From Gemmatimonas sp. (GTDB taxonomy: Bacteria > Gemmatimonadota > Gemmatimonadetes > Gemmatimonadales > Gemmatimonadaceae), in assembly GCF_021298855.1 (NCBI RefSeq), contig NZ_JAJTHI010000072.1:1-53671 (forward strand): a stretch of 53,671 bases of DNA, written 5' to 3'. The notes under the pieces are model-generated. The model was not told where the DNA came from, ran no database searches, and saw only the letters and a program-made list of their open reading frames with translations. Shown piece after piece: positions 1-7,502 of the stretch. The translations under genes were made by a program, and so were the position numbers. Each line of letters opens with the position of its first letter. The stretch's first letter is position 1.

Positions 1-110
1 CCTCCCGCAAAGGAAATCGGGCGCGCCGCGAAGCGGCTGCGCCCGTATTGTCGTACCGCGTTCCTGCCGTCTGCTGTCTGTCGTTCCTGCCGTCTGCCGT
101 CTGCTGTGCG
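1..110. repeat. right half of an intergenic palindromic repeat (family A)
   Basis: This stretch resembles the right half of the larger element at 19811-20023. Both have an A-rich lead, then AATCGGG, then a GC hairpin, then GTTCCTGCCGTCTGC-type heptads. The hairpin here pairs 18-24 with 39-45, with an inner stem 25-29/33-37. From about 64 to 109 the heptad GCCGTCT and the variant GCTGTCT recur. It lies just past the stop of the minus-strand gene at 129-857, so it sits at a 3' end like its relative. The left half would be outside the window. The similarity is seen directly; any role in termination is inferred. Confidence 0.7.
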
Positions 111-128
111 ACGACCACCCCAGACCTA

Positions 129-857
129 CTACAGCCCACTCGCCCCCGATGGCGCATCCGTCTTCGGCTTCGGCGCCGCCACCACGCCCTGCACGGGCGT
201 TGGCGTCTGCCAGCTTACAGGCACCTGCACTTCGTTCACCCCGGTGCTGCTGGATGGGCTCCATTGGCCAGTGAATCCGCCCACCGTCGTACCGCCGAAA
301 CGGCCGAGCTTCACGCTGAGGCGCGAAACACCAATGCGGCTTTTGACCACGGCGCCCAACCCCACCGTGGCAACCGCCCAGGTAAACGCCACGGCGACGA
401 GGCGGGTGATGGCGCCCAGTACGGCCACATTCGCGGCCAAGGCCGCGCCGAACCACACCAGTGACAGCGTCACCAGCCCTACCGCAAGGCCGCGCAGCGC
501 CGCGCCGCGCTCGGACGTGGCCCGGCCACGCCCCGCGATGGCCCGCCCGATGACCATGGCCACCGCCAGAATGCCCAGCGTCACGGCACCGGCGAGCGCC
601 AGCGCCCAGGCCAAGGCGGCCACCGGAATGGCCAGGATACCGATAATGGTGATCGCGCACGCCAGGAGCAGGACGACCAGCGCCGGCACGGCCAGCAGCT
701 GGGTGAGCAGGCCCGCCCAGAAGCTGCCGCTCACATCGCGCGCCGCGCCCTTGGCCACGGCCAGCAGCGCCTCCTCGGCGGTCATGAGCACCACCAGCCC
801 AATGACCAGGCCAATGCCGAAGGTACCGGCGACGGCAACGAGCGTGGTGGAGAGCAT
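129..857 (-). CDS. multi-pass membrane protein of sigma/anti-sigma operon
   Basis: A 242-residue protein. The start is the ATG at 857, 16 nt after the anti-sigma stop; a longer reading would run through that gene. About four hydrophobic segments fill residues 5-140 (for example GLVIGLVVLM and ALVVLLLACAITIIGILAIP), followed by a polar, Pro/Thr-rich tail. The membrane part resembles the hydrophobic tail region of bactofilin-like 'polymer-forming' proteins often found beside ECF sigma factors; this is an impression only. No catalytic motif is visible. It is probably co-transcribed with the upstream sigma and anti-sigma genes and may help sense envelope state. Confidence 0.75.
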   Translation of the reverse strand: MLSTTLVAVAGTFGIGLVIGLVVLMTAEEALLAVAKGAARDVSGSFWAGLLTQLLAVPALVVLLLACAITIIGILAIPVAALAWALALAGAVTLGILAVAMVIGRAIAGRGRATSERGAALRGLAVGLVTLSLVWFGAALAANVAVLGAITRLVAVAFTWAVATVGLGAVVKSRIGVSRLSVKLGRFGGTTVGGFTGQWSPSSSTGVNEVQVPVSWQTPTPVQGVVAAPKPKTDAPSGASGL

Positions 858-873
858 GTCCGGTTTCCGTGAT

Positions 874-1458
874 TCAGCGGGTGCGTGATGACGAGGCGAG
901 CGCCCGGATGCCCACGACGCCCATGCCGGCGACCGCCACGAATCCGCCCAGCGCGACGGCCATGACTTCGGGAGAACTGCCGCGCAGGGCGTCGAGCCCG
1001 GGCTGCCCCAGGACGGTCGAGGCCAGATCGCTACCCGCCGCCACCACCTGCTCACGGGAGCGCTCGAGCCCCAGCTGGGCCAGCAGCAGTCCCATGTCGG
1101 CGCGGGCCACGGCCCAGGTGGCCCCGGCCGTGGCCAGCCCGGCCCCCACCGCAGCCGCGAAGCCGGCCGCCAGACGGGCCGGACGGCTGGCGGGGATGAA
1201 CTGCTCCACCGCGCGGGTGGCGGCCGCATGCCACGGCTCGAAGACCTGCACCTGGCTCATGACCCGGTCCGCAAACGCCGGAGAGGGGGCGAAGTCGGGG
1301 AGGGCGTCGAGCGCCAGCATGATCTCCTGCGCACTGGCCATTTCGGCCTGGCACACCGAACACGAAGCGGCGTGCGCCCGCAACTGGGCCACGCCGAAGC
1401 CCTCTTCCCCGTCGAGAAGGAGCTCGATTTCGTCTGGTCTGAGGTGGCGATCGATCAT
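874..1458 (-). CDS. anti-sigma factor with zinc (ZAS) motif
   Basis: A 194-residue protein. The N-terminal domain carries the zinc anti-sigma signature H-x3-C-x2-C at His29, Cys33 and Cys36, which in this family clamps the cognate ECF sigma factor in the cytoplasm. Two hydrophobic segments follow (about residues 95-117 and 165-187), so it is likely membrane-anchored. A good Shine-Dalgarno (GGAGGT) precedes the ATG at 1458. It lies 130 nt downstream of the sigma gene at 1589-2191 and upstream of the membrane protein at 129-857, the usual sigma/anti-sigma order. What signal releases the sigma factor cannot be read from the sequence. Confidence 0.88.
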   Translation of the reverse strand: MIDRHLRPDEIELLLDGEEGFGVAQLRAHAASCSVCQAEMASAQEIMLALDALPDFAPSPAFADRVMSQVQVFEPWHAAATRAVEQFIPASRPARLAAGFAAAVGAGLATAGATWAVARADMGLLLAQLGLERSREQVVAAGSDLASTVLGQPGLDALRGSSPEVMAVALGGFVAVAGMGVVGIRALASSSRTR

Positions 1459-1588
1459 TGAGGTACCTCCATGCGGGGCCTACGTGCAGCAGCGGGGCGA
1501 AGTTTCAGGGACATCCAGCGGATTTCGGTACGGGGAAGGCCCGGCAGGCTGACGCCCGCCAAATCTTCCGGAAAGGCGGAGCCGCAGG

Positions 1589-2191
1589 TCACTGACGCAG
1601 GGGTTCGAGGGCCTTGCGGAGCTCATGCCGGGCGCGGTGGATGTACGTCTTCACCGTCCCCAGCGGGAGGTCGAGCGTGGCCGCGATTTCCTCGTAGGCG
1701 CGCCCCTCCACATGTCGCAGCATGATGCAGGCGCGATACTCCGGGCGCAGCGCGGCGATGGCCCGTTCGATGGCCGACCCCAGCTCCTTGGCCTCCATTT
1801 CGTCCAGCGCGCTCTCCTGCTCCGACACCAGCTCCAGCGACGACGCCTCCACCTCCGACGCCGTCGTCGCGTGCGGGCTGCCGTCCATGCTGATCGTGTC
1901 CAGCTTGCGGCGCCGCAGGTGATCGATGGCGACGTTGTTGGCGATCTTGAACAGCCAGCTCGAGAACTTGAACTCGGGGCTGTACTTGTCGATGTGATTG
2001 AGGACCTTCACGAAGGCGTCCTGCGCCAGGTCCTCGGCAGTTTCCCGGTCGCGCACCATGCGGAAGACGAGCGAAAACACGGGCCGCTCGTAGCGGCGCA
2101 CGAGTTCGCGAAACGCGAGCTCGCGCCCCTGCTGGGCGAGGCGGACCACATCGGCGTCGGGGAGTGTTCCCAGCTCGTCGGGCATTGGCAT
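1589..2191 (-). CDS. ECF-type RNA polymerase sigma factor (RpoE-like)
   Basis: A 200-residue sigma-70 family factor. Region 2 spans about residues 20-95, with the core-binding and -10 recognition pattern (DRETAEDLAQDAFVKV, FSSWLFKIANNVAIDHLRRR). Region 4 spans about 135-195, with the helix-turn-helix ACIMLRHVEGRAYEEIAATL and GTVKTYIHRARHELR. Regions 1 and 3 are absent, as in ECF factors. A second ATG at 2185 (MPDELG) is also possible. The next gene is a zinc anti-sigma factor, its likely inhibitor. A -10-like box lies at 2203-2210. Confidence 0.93.
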   Translation of the reverse strand: MPMPDELGTLPDADVVRLAQQGRELAFRELVRRYERPVFSLVFRMVRDRETAEDLAQDAFVKVLNHIDKYSPEFKFSSWLFKIANNVAIDHLRRRKLDTISMDGSPHATTASEVEASSLELVSEQESALDEMEAKELGSAIERAIAALRPEYRACIMLRHVEGRAYEEIAATLDLPLGTVKTYIHRARHELRKALEPLRQ

Positions 2192-2202
2192 GCGCAGGGG
2201 CC

Positions 2203-2210
2203 AAAGCTAG
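2203..2210 (-). promoter_or_regulatory. -10-like box upstream of sigma gene
   Basis: On the minus strand this reads CTAGCTTT, 12 nt before the ATG at 2191. The same CTAGCTTT occurs upstream of glmM (14678-14685), and close variants precede purD, tig and the Nudix gene. No matching -35 box was recognised. Promoter activity is inferred from recurrence and position. Confidence 0.4.
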
Positions 2211-2333
2211 TCCAGCATCCCCGGCCGGACCAGCCACAGGGGCAATGATTCCGGACCGGCCCCGCGTCCCGTCGCCGCGCGAAAGCCGCGTTCCGGCGCT
2301 TGCTCGGCCTGCCTCGCCCCTCGATGTTTCGGG

Positions 2334-3110
2334 ATGCCACGCATTCTGGACGCGCCTTCCGCCGCGTCGAGCCACCCGGGCGATGACCTGCAGGTCGCCG
2401 CCAGCGCCGCCCAGGGGGAAGGGAAGCGCGAGTATGTGCAGCGCATGTTCTCCGACATTGCGCCGCGCTACGACCTGCTCAACCACGTCCTCTCCCTCAA
2501 CATCGACAAGCGCTGGCGCAAGCGGGCGCTGCGTGCGCTCGCCTGGAATGCGCGTCCCGCCGGCACCTACCTCGACCTGTGCGCCGGCACCCTCGACGTG
2601 GGGGCGCTGCTGGTGCGGCAGCCCGGCTTTCGCGGGTTCGTGGCCGGAGCCGACTTCGCGGTGCCCATGCTGCAGCACGGCAAGGGGAAGGCCCCGTATG
2701 CGGTGCTCACGCCCGTGGGCGCCGATGCCCTGCAACTGCCCTTTGCTTCCGGCAGCATCGATGGGGCCATCGTGGCCTTCGGCATCCGGAATGTGGCCGA
2801 CCTCGACGCCGGCCTGCGTGAAGTCCGTCGTGTGCTGCGCCCGGGGGCGCGCTTCGTCATTCTCGAATTCTCCACGCCGCGCTTTGCGCTGGTCCGTGCG
2901 GCGTACCTCGCCTACTTCCACCACGTGCTCCCCTTCATCGGGCGACTCGTGAGCGGGCACAAGTCGGCGTACACGTATCTCCCCATGTCGGTGGCGAACT
3001 TCCCCACGGAGGAAACGCTGGCCGAGCGCATGCGCGCCGCCGGCTTCTCCACCGTGACGTGGGAGCGACTCACGCTCGGCATCGCGGCCATCCACACGGG
3101 CACCGTGTAA
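2334..3110 (+). CDS. menG: demethylmenaquinone methyltransferase (UbiE/MenG family)
   Basis: A 258-residue class I SAM-dependent methyltransferase. Family signatures in order: YDLLNHVLSLNIDKRWR near residue 42, the SAM-binding loop LDLCAGTLDVGALL, GIRNVAD, ILEFSTPRF, and the C-terminal YTYLPMSVANFPTEE with a WERLTLGIAAIHTG end. It would methylate demethylmenaquinone to menaquinone at the membrane. It heads a plus-strand run with UbiD-, UbiA- and UbiX-type genes, which supports menaquinone. Ubiquinone synthesis would need further hydroxylase genes that are not seen here. The first 30 residues before the conserved core are low in similarity. Confidence 0.93.
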   Translation: MPRILDAPSAASSHPGDDLQVAASAAQGEGKREYVQRMFSDIAPRYDLLNHVLSLNIDKRWRKRALRALAWNARPAGTYLDLCAGTLDVGALLVRQPGFRGFVAGADFAVPMLQHGKGKAPYAVLTPVGADALQLPFASGSIDGAIVAFGIRNVADLDAGLREVRRVLRPGARFVILEFSTPRFALVRAAYLAYFHHVLPFIGRLVSGHKSAYTYLPMSVANFPTEETLAERMRAAGFSTVTWERLTLGIAAIHTGTV

Positions 3111-3140
3111 CCAGCCCGTTCGCGGGCGACTCACTCACGC

Positions 3141-4625
3141 ATGGCACTCGATACCCTTTCCGAATTCATCGACGCGATCGATCGCCTCGGCGAGCTGCAT
3201 CGCATATCGCAGCCGGTGAAGGTGCATCTCGAACTCACCGAAATCGCCGACCGGGTCTCCAAGATGCCGGGTGGCGGCAAGGCGCTGCTCTTCGAGAAGC
3301 CGGTGCTGCGCGATGGCACCATCGCGCAGTATCCGGTGGCGATCAACCTCTTCGGCTCCATGAAGCGCATGGCGCTTGCGCTCGGCGTCGAGAGCCTCGA
3401 CGACATCGGCGCGCGCATCACGCAGCTCATGGATCTCAAGGTGCCCGATGGCTTCCTTGGCAAGCTGTCGCTGCTGCCGCGTCTGCTGGAGGTGAGCAAG
3501 TTCCCGCCGCGCACCTCCCGCGTGCATCCGAGCTGCCAGGAAGTCGTGTGGCAGGGTGACGAGATCGACCTCGACCGCATCCCCGTGCTGCACTGCTGGC
3601 CCGAAGACGGTGGCCCGTACATCACCATGACCGCCGTGATTTCCAAGGACCCCGTGCGCGGCATCCGCAACGTGGGTATGTACCGCGTGCAGCAGTTGGG
3701 CAAGAAGCATGTGGCCATGCACTGGCAGCGCCACAAGACGGGCGCCGAGCACATGCGGCAGATGGCGGAGCGTGGCGAGAAGATGCCGGTGTGCATCGTG
3801 GTGGGGAGCGATCCTGCCAGCATGTTCAGCGCCAGCGCGCCGCTCCCGCCCAACATCGACGAGTTCCTCTTCGCCGGCTTCCTGCGGCGAAAGCCGGTTG
3901 CGCTCACCAAGGCGGTGTCCAACGATCTCGAAGTGCCCGCCGATGCGGAGTTCGTGATCGAGGGGTACATCGACCCGGCCGAAGCGCTGATCGTGGAGGG
4001 GCCATTTGGCGATCACACCGGCTTCTACAGCGAGGCAGATCTGTACCCGCGCGTGCACGTGACGGCGGTGACCATGCGCAAGAACCCGGTGTACGCCACC
4101 ACCATCGTGGGCCGGCCGCCCATGGAAGATTTCTATCTCGGGCACGCCACCGAGCGCATCTTCCTGCCGCTGCTCAAGCTCACGACGCCGGAGATCGTGG
4201 ACTACCACATGCCGGCCGAGGGCGGGTTCCACAACCTCGTGTTCGTGAGCATCGACAAGAAGTATCCCGGCCATGCCGACAAGGTGATGCACGCCTTGTG
4301 GGGGCAGGGGCTCATGTCGCTGGCCAAGGTGCTGGTGGTGGTGGACAAGGAGATCAATGTGCGCAACCCGGTGGAAGCCTGGTGGGTGGCGCTCAACAAC
4401 ATGGACCCGCAGCGCGACGTGCGCTTCACCATGGGGCCGGTGGACGTGCTCGATCATGCCAGCCGCGCCTTCACGTACGGCAGCAAGATGGGGATCGACG
4501 CCACGCGCAAATGGCCGGAGGAAGGCTTCACGCGGGCGTGGCCCAAGGTGATTGAAATGGATGCGGCCACGAAGCAGGCGGTCGATGCCAAGTGGGCGAG
4601 TCTCGGGTTGGGCCCGAGGCCGTGA
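3141..4625 (+). CDS. ubiD: UbiD-family prenylated-FMN decarboxylase (menaquinone type)
   Basis: A 494-residue protein matching the UbiD family over its full length. Typical stretches include SVNLFGS-like AINLFGSMKRMALALG, IPVLHCWPEDGGPYIT, NVGMYRVQ, HWQRHKTG, EFVIEGYIDP, EGPFGDHTGFYS, and the C-terminal KVLVVVDKEINVRN. UbiD enzymes use prenylated FMN made by UbiX, and a UbiX gene lies at 5589-6197. In the futalosine pathway the corresponding enzyme (MqnL) decarboxylates the prenylated naphthoate ring. It sits 30 nt after menG and just before the prenyltransferase, so the three are probably one transcript. The substrate is inferred from context. Confidence 0.92.
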   Translation: MALDTLSEFIDAIDRLGELHRISQPVKVHLELTEIADRVSKMPGGGKALLFEKPVLRDGTIAQYPVAINLFGSMKRMALALGVESLDDIGARITQLMDLKVPDGFLGKLSLLPRLLEVSKFPPRTSRVHPSCQEVVWQGDEIDLDRIPVLHCWPEDGGPYITMTAVISKDPVRGIRNVGMYRVQQLGKKHVAMHWQRHKTGAEHMRQMAERGEKMPVCIVVGSDPASMFSASAPLPPNIDEFLFAGFLRRKPVALTKAVSNDLEVPADAEFVIEGYIDPAEALIVEGPFGDHTGFYSEADLYPRVHVTAVTMRKNPVYATTIVGRPPMEDFYLGHATERIFLPLLKLTTPEIVDYHMPAEGGFHNLVFVSIDKKYPGHADKVMHALWGQGLMSLAKVLVVVDKEINVRNPVEAWWVALNNMDPQRDVRFTMGPVDVLDHASRAFTYGSKMGIDATRKWPEEGFTRAWPKVIEMDAATKQAVDAKWASLGLGPRP

Positions 4626-4632
4626 GCCGCCG

Positions 4633-5592
4633 GTGACCACGCCCTCGAACATCGTGCCCCCCAAGGGCGCGCGTGACGGGCAGCTCATGCGTGGGCAGTC
4701 GCTCCCCGTGCGACTGGCCAACTTCGTGAAGCTGCCGCACACGGTGTTCGCCATGCCCTTCTCGCTCGTCGGCGTGATCTTCGCGAGCGTGGTGGCACCG
4801 GTGACACCGGCCATCGTGGGGTGGGTGCTGCTGGCGTTCACGAGCGCGCGATTCGCCGCCATGGCGTTCAACCGGCTCGTCGACCGCGATGTGGATGCAC
4901 TCAACCCGCGCACGGCCATGCGCGAACTGCCGGCCGGCACGCTCACCGTGGGACAGGCGAAGCTGAGTATCGTGGCGAGCAGCGCCCTGTTCATTTTCGC
5001 CAGCTTCATGCTCAACCCGCTCTGCCTGGCGCTGTCACCGGTGGCGCTGCTGTGGGTACTGGGCTACAGCTACACCAAGCGATTCACCCGCTGGTCGCAC
5101 CTGTGGTTGGGGCTCGGGCTGTCCATTGCCCCGGTGGGGGGCTATCTCGCCGTGACCGGCGCGTGGAGTCACCCGGTGTGGCTGCTGCTGGTCCTCGCCG
5201 CCGCGGTGGTGTGCTGGAGCGGTGGGTTCGACATGATCTATGCCCTGCAGGATGCGGAGTTCGACACGCGGCACGGCCTGCACAGTGTGCCCAGTACGTT
5301 CGGGGTGCACCGCGCGGTGGGCATTGCGCGCCTGCTCCACGTGCTGGCCGTGGGCTGTTTCGCCGCCGTGGTGGCGGCGCAGCCGCTTGGCACCGCGACA
5401 CCACTCGTCCAGGGCATCCTGTGGGCGGCCGTGGTGGGCATCGCCCTCATGCTGCTCTGGGAACATCGGCTCGTGAAGGCCGACGACCTGAGTCGCATCG
5501 ATGCGGCCTTCTTCACCATGAACGGACTCATTTCCCTCGGTTTTCTGGCGTTCGTGCTGACCGCCCGCCTTCTGCTGCCGGAGACTCCATGA
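4633..5592 (+). CDS. ubiA: UbiA-family prenyltransferase (MqnP/UbiA type)
   Basis: An integral membrane prenyltransferase of about 319 residues. The first Asp-rich motif is in FNRLVDRDVDALNPRT (N-x3-D-x3-D pattern) and the second in DMIYALQDAEFDTRHG. About eight hydrophobic helices surround them. It would attach a polyprenyl chain to an aromatic acid (1,4-dihydroxy-6-naphthoate if the futalosine route is used). The start chosen is a GTG at 4633, 7 nt after the ubiD stop; ATG at 4687 (MRGQSLPVRLANF) is the main alternative. Upstream extension to 4552 would overlap ubiD and is unlikely. The stop overlaps the ubiX start (ATGA). Confidence 0.9.
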   Translation: MTTPSNIVPPKGARDGQLMRGQSLPVRLANFVKLPHTVFAMPFSLVGVIFASVVAPVTPAIVGWVLLAFTSARFAAMAFNRLVDRDVDALNPRTAMRELPAGTLTVGQAKLSIVASSALFIFASFMLNPLCLALSPVALLWVLGYSYTKRFTRWSHLWLGLGLSIAPVGGYLAVTGAWSHPVWLLLVLAAAVVCWSGGFDMIYALQDAEFDTRHGLHSVPSTFGVHRAVGIARLLHVLAVGCFAAVVAAQPLGTATPLVQGILWAAVVGIALMLLWEHRLVKADDLSRIDAAFFTMNGLISLGFLAFVLTARLLLPETP

Positions 5593-6197
5593 GCGCCGTG
5601 CCGTTCCGCCATCCGGTGGTGTTGGCCATTACCGGGGCGTCGGGTGCTCCCTATGCGGTGCGGCTGCTGCAGGCGCTGGTGGAGCTGCGCGTCCCCACGT
5701 GGCTCATCGTGTCGAGCCATGGTTGGCGCCTGTTGCAGACGGAGAGCGGCCTCGGCGACCTTGCCGCGCTGCGGGCGCAGGTAGGGGCCGCGGCATTCGA
5801 CGCCACGGTCACGGTCTTCGACGACAACGACCGGGGGGCCGCGCCGGCGAGCGGTTCAGCGCGCACCAGCGGCATGGTGGTCTGCCCGTGCAGCATGGGT
5901 ACCGTGAGCGCCATTGCACACGGGACCTCGCGCTCGCTGGTGGAGCGCGCCGCCGATGTCGCACTCAAGGAGCGTCGTCCGCTCCTGCTCGTGCCACGGG
6001 AAACGCCGCTCTCGCTCATCCACCTGGAGAACCTGACGACCGTGACGCGTGCCGGTGCCACGGTCATTCCCGCGGCCCCCGGCTTCTATCACCAGCCCAC
6101 GGCCATCGCCGAGTTGGTGGACTTCATGGTGGCGCGGGTGCTCGACCACCTGCAGCTCGAGCACACCGTGGGAAAGCGCTGGGGAGCGTCATCGTAG
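5589..6197 (+). CDS. ubiX: UbiX-type flavin prenyltransferase
   Basis: A 202-residue flavoprotein of the UbiX/Pad1 family. It shows the N-terminal FMN-binding TGASGAPYAVRLLQAL, the central CPCSMGTVSAIAHGTS, the basic stretch LKERRPLLLVPRETPLS and the tail HLENLTTVTRAGATVIPAAPGFY. It prenylates FMN to make the cofactor of UbiD-type decarboxylases, and the UbiD gene lies two genes upstream. The ATG at 5589 overlaps the ubiA stop by 4 nt, showing translational coupling. In some Gemmatimonadota-like gene sets the equivalent is named mqnM; that label is a context inference. Confidence 0.93.
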   Translation: MSAVPFRHPVVLAITGASGAPYAVRLLQALVELRVPTWLIVSSHGWRLLQTESGLGDLAALRAQVGAAAFDATVTVFDDNDRGAAPASGSARTSGMVVCPCSMGTVSAIAHGTSRSLVERAADVALKERRPLLLVPRETPLSLIHLENLTTVTRAGATVIPAAPGFYHQPTAIAELVDFMVARVLDHLQLEHTVGKRWGASS

Positions 6198-6201
6198 CCC
6201 C

Positions 6202-6882
6202 ATGACGCTCGATCCGGTCCTCCTCGAGCGGCAGGTCGAGCGTCAGCGACGTGGCGATCGCCGCAATCAGGGCGTCGTGCTGCTGTACGCCTGGGTCGCC
6301 TTCGGTGCCGTCTCGTTCGTCTTCGCGTCGGTGGCGCGCGTGCCGTTTCCCACCCGGCTCTGGGTCGCGGCACTCGGCGGGGTCATTGGGGCCGTCGTCA
6401 CCGTCGTCGGTGTGCGGGTCGTGCAGGCGGTCGGCGAACGCAGCATGATGGCGGTGCTCGAGCCGGGGGGGCGCGGCAGGGACACGGCCGTGTACTCACA
6501 CGCCGAGGCGCTCGCCGCGCGGGGCGATCTCGCGGGGGCCTCGCAGGCATTTGCGCAGGTGCGCGCCGAACATGGCGATCGCGCGTCGCTGCTGCGGGCC
6601 GAGGCTGAAGTGCAGCTGCGGGCCGAGGGGGATCCGTCGAGCGCGCGCGAACTGCTCATGCGGCTGCGCAAGGCCCCCGATGCCACACGTGCCGACGAGC
6701 TGTATGCGACGCACCGGCTCGTGGACCTGTATCTTGGCCCGCTGGCCGACGAGGCGCGGGCCATGTCAGAGCTGCGCCGGTTGGCCGAACGCTTCCCCGG
6801 CACCCGCGACGCCGAGGGAGCCCGTGCCGAGCTCGAGCGCCGCCGCGCGCTGCGCCGGCATCCCGATTCGCCCTTGTCCTGA
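6202..6882 (+). CDS. two-TM membrane protein with TPR-like domain
   Basis: A 226-residue protein not recognised as a named family. Two hydrophobic helices lie at about residues 25-47 (VVLLYAWVAFGAVSFVFASV) and 52-75. The rest is Ala/Arg-rich and helical, with TPR-like features (AEALAARGDLAGASQAFAQV, ALLRA, LRRLAERFPGTRDAEGARAEL). The likely topology is a short cytoplasmic N-terminus, a hairpin of two helices and a soluble helical domain. It follows ubiX by 4 nt and precedes the phosphodiesterase by 8 nt, so it is co-transcribed with the quinone genes. Function is unknown. Confidence 0.75.
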   Translation: MTLDPVLLERQVERQRRGDRRNQGVVLLYAWVAFGAVSFVFASVARVPFPTRLWVAALGGVIGAVVTVVGVRVVQAVGERSMMAVLEPGGRGRDTAVYSHAEALAARGDLAGASQAFAQVRAEHGDRASLLRAEAEVQLRAEGDPSSARELLMRLRKAPDATRADELYATHRLVDLYLGPLADEARAMSELRRLAERFPGTRDAEGARAELERRRALRRHPDSPLS

Positions 6883-6890
6883 GTACCACC

Positions 6891-7382
6891 ATGAAGCGCG
6901 CGACCATCATTGGTCTCATTTCCGATACGCACGGCCTCGTGCGCCCCGAAGTTTTCGAGGCGCTGCAGGGAGTGTCGCAAATCCTCCATGCCGGCGACGT
7001 GGGGCCCGCCGATGTCCTCACCGAACTGGCAACCATCGCTCCCGTCCGGGCGGTCTTCGGCAACACCGACGCCCCGGGGCGCCCCGACCTGGTGGAGCGT
7101 ATCGAAGAGGTGATCGACGGCGTGCGTATCGTGGTCACGCACGGGCACGAGTTGGGCAGTCCCACGCCGCCCAAACTGGTGGGGGCATATCCCACCGCCG
7201 ACGTGATCGTGTACGGACACACGCACCAGCAACTGGTCACGAAGGCCGCGCGGCGCCTTGTGGTGAACCCCGGCGCCGCCGGCCCGCGGCGCTTCAAGCT
7301 GCAACCCTGTGTCGCGAAGCTCTACATCTACCAGGGGCAGGCGGATGTCGAGCTCATTCCGCTGGGGATCGACGCGGAGTAG
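6891..7382 (+). CDS. YfcE/MJ0936-type metallophosphodiesterase
   Basis: A 163-residue calcineurin-like phosphoesterase. All metal-binding blocks are present: D12-x-H14 (ISDTHG), GD at 35-36 (HAGDVG), GNTD, GH in THGHELG, and the final YGHTHQQ. Length is typical of the small YfcE/MJ0936 group, which hydrolyses phosphodiester bonds in vitro and whose physiological substrate is mostly unknown. It is the last gene of the plus-strand quinone run. A strong inverted repeat (7421-7484) follows, before the convergent GIY-YIG gene. Confidence 0.9.
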   Translation: MKRATIIGLISDTHGLVRPEVFEALQGVSQILHAGDVGPADVLTELATIAPVRAVFGNTDAPGRPDLVERIEEVIDGVRIVVTHGHELGSPTPPKLVGAYPTADVIVYGHTHQQLVTKAARRLVVNPGAAGPRRFKLQPCVAKLYIYQGQADVELIPLGIDAE

Positions 7383-7420
7383 CGCGAGGCGAGAGGCGAA
7401 GAAAAGCTCGTCGGCGTACA

Positions 7421-7484
7421 CGGAGCCACGGAGGCCACGGAGACCAACTGGTGAGGTAAAGCTCTCCGTGCCTTCGTGGCTCCG
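7421..7484. terminator. long inverted repeat between convergent genes (repeat family B)
   Basis: The left arm 7421-7443 and right arm 7463-7484 are reverse complements except for one mismatch and one extra base. The arm is built of CGGAGCCACGGAGGC-type units. It sits between the stops at 7382 (+) and 7503 (-), so it can act as a bidirectional terminator. The same CACGGAG vocabulary recurs at 9677-9781, 11146-11168 and 37180-37232. Confidence 0.7.
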
Positions 7485-7502
7485 CGATCTCCGACGAACT
7501 GT

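Noticed and set aside
64..109. CRISPR-like array of GCCGTCT units
   Set aside because: The units are 7 nt, tandem and without spacers, so this is a simple heptad repeat and not a CRISPR array; no cas gene is present.
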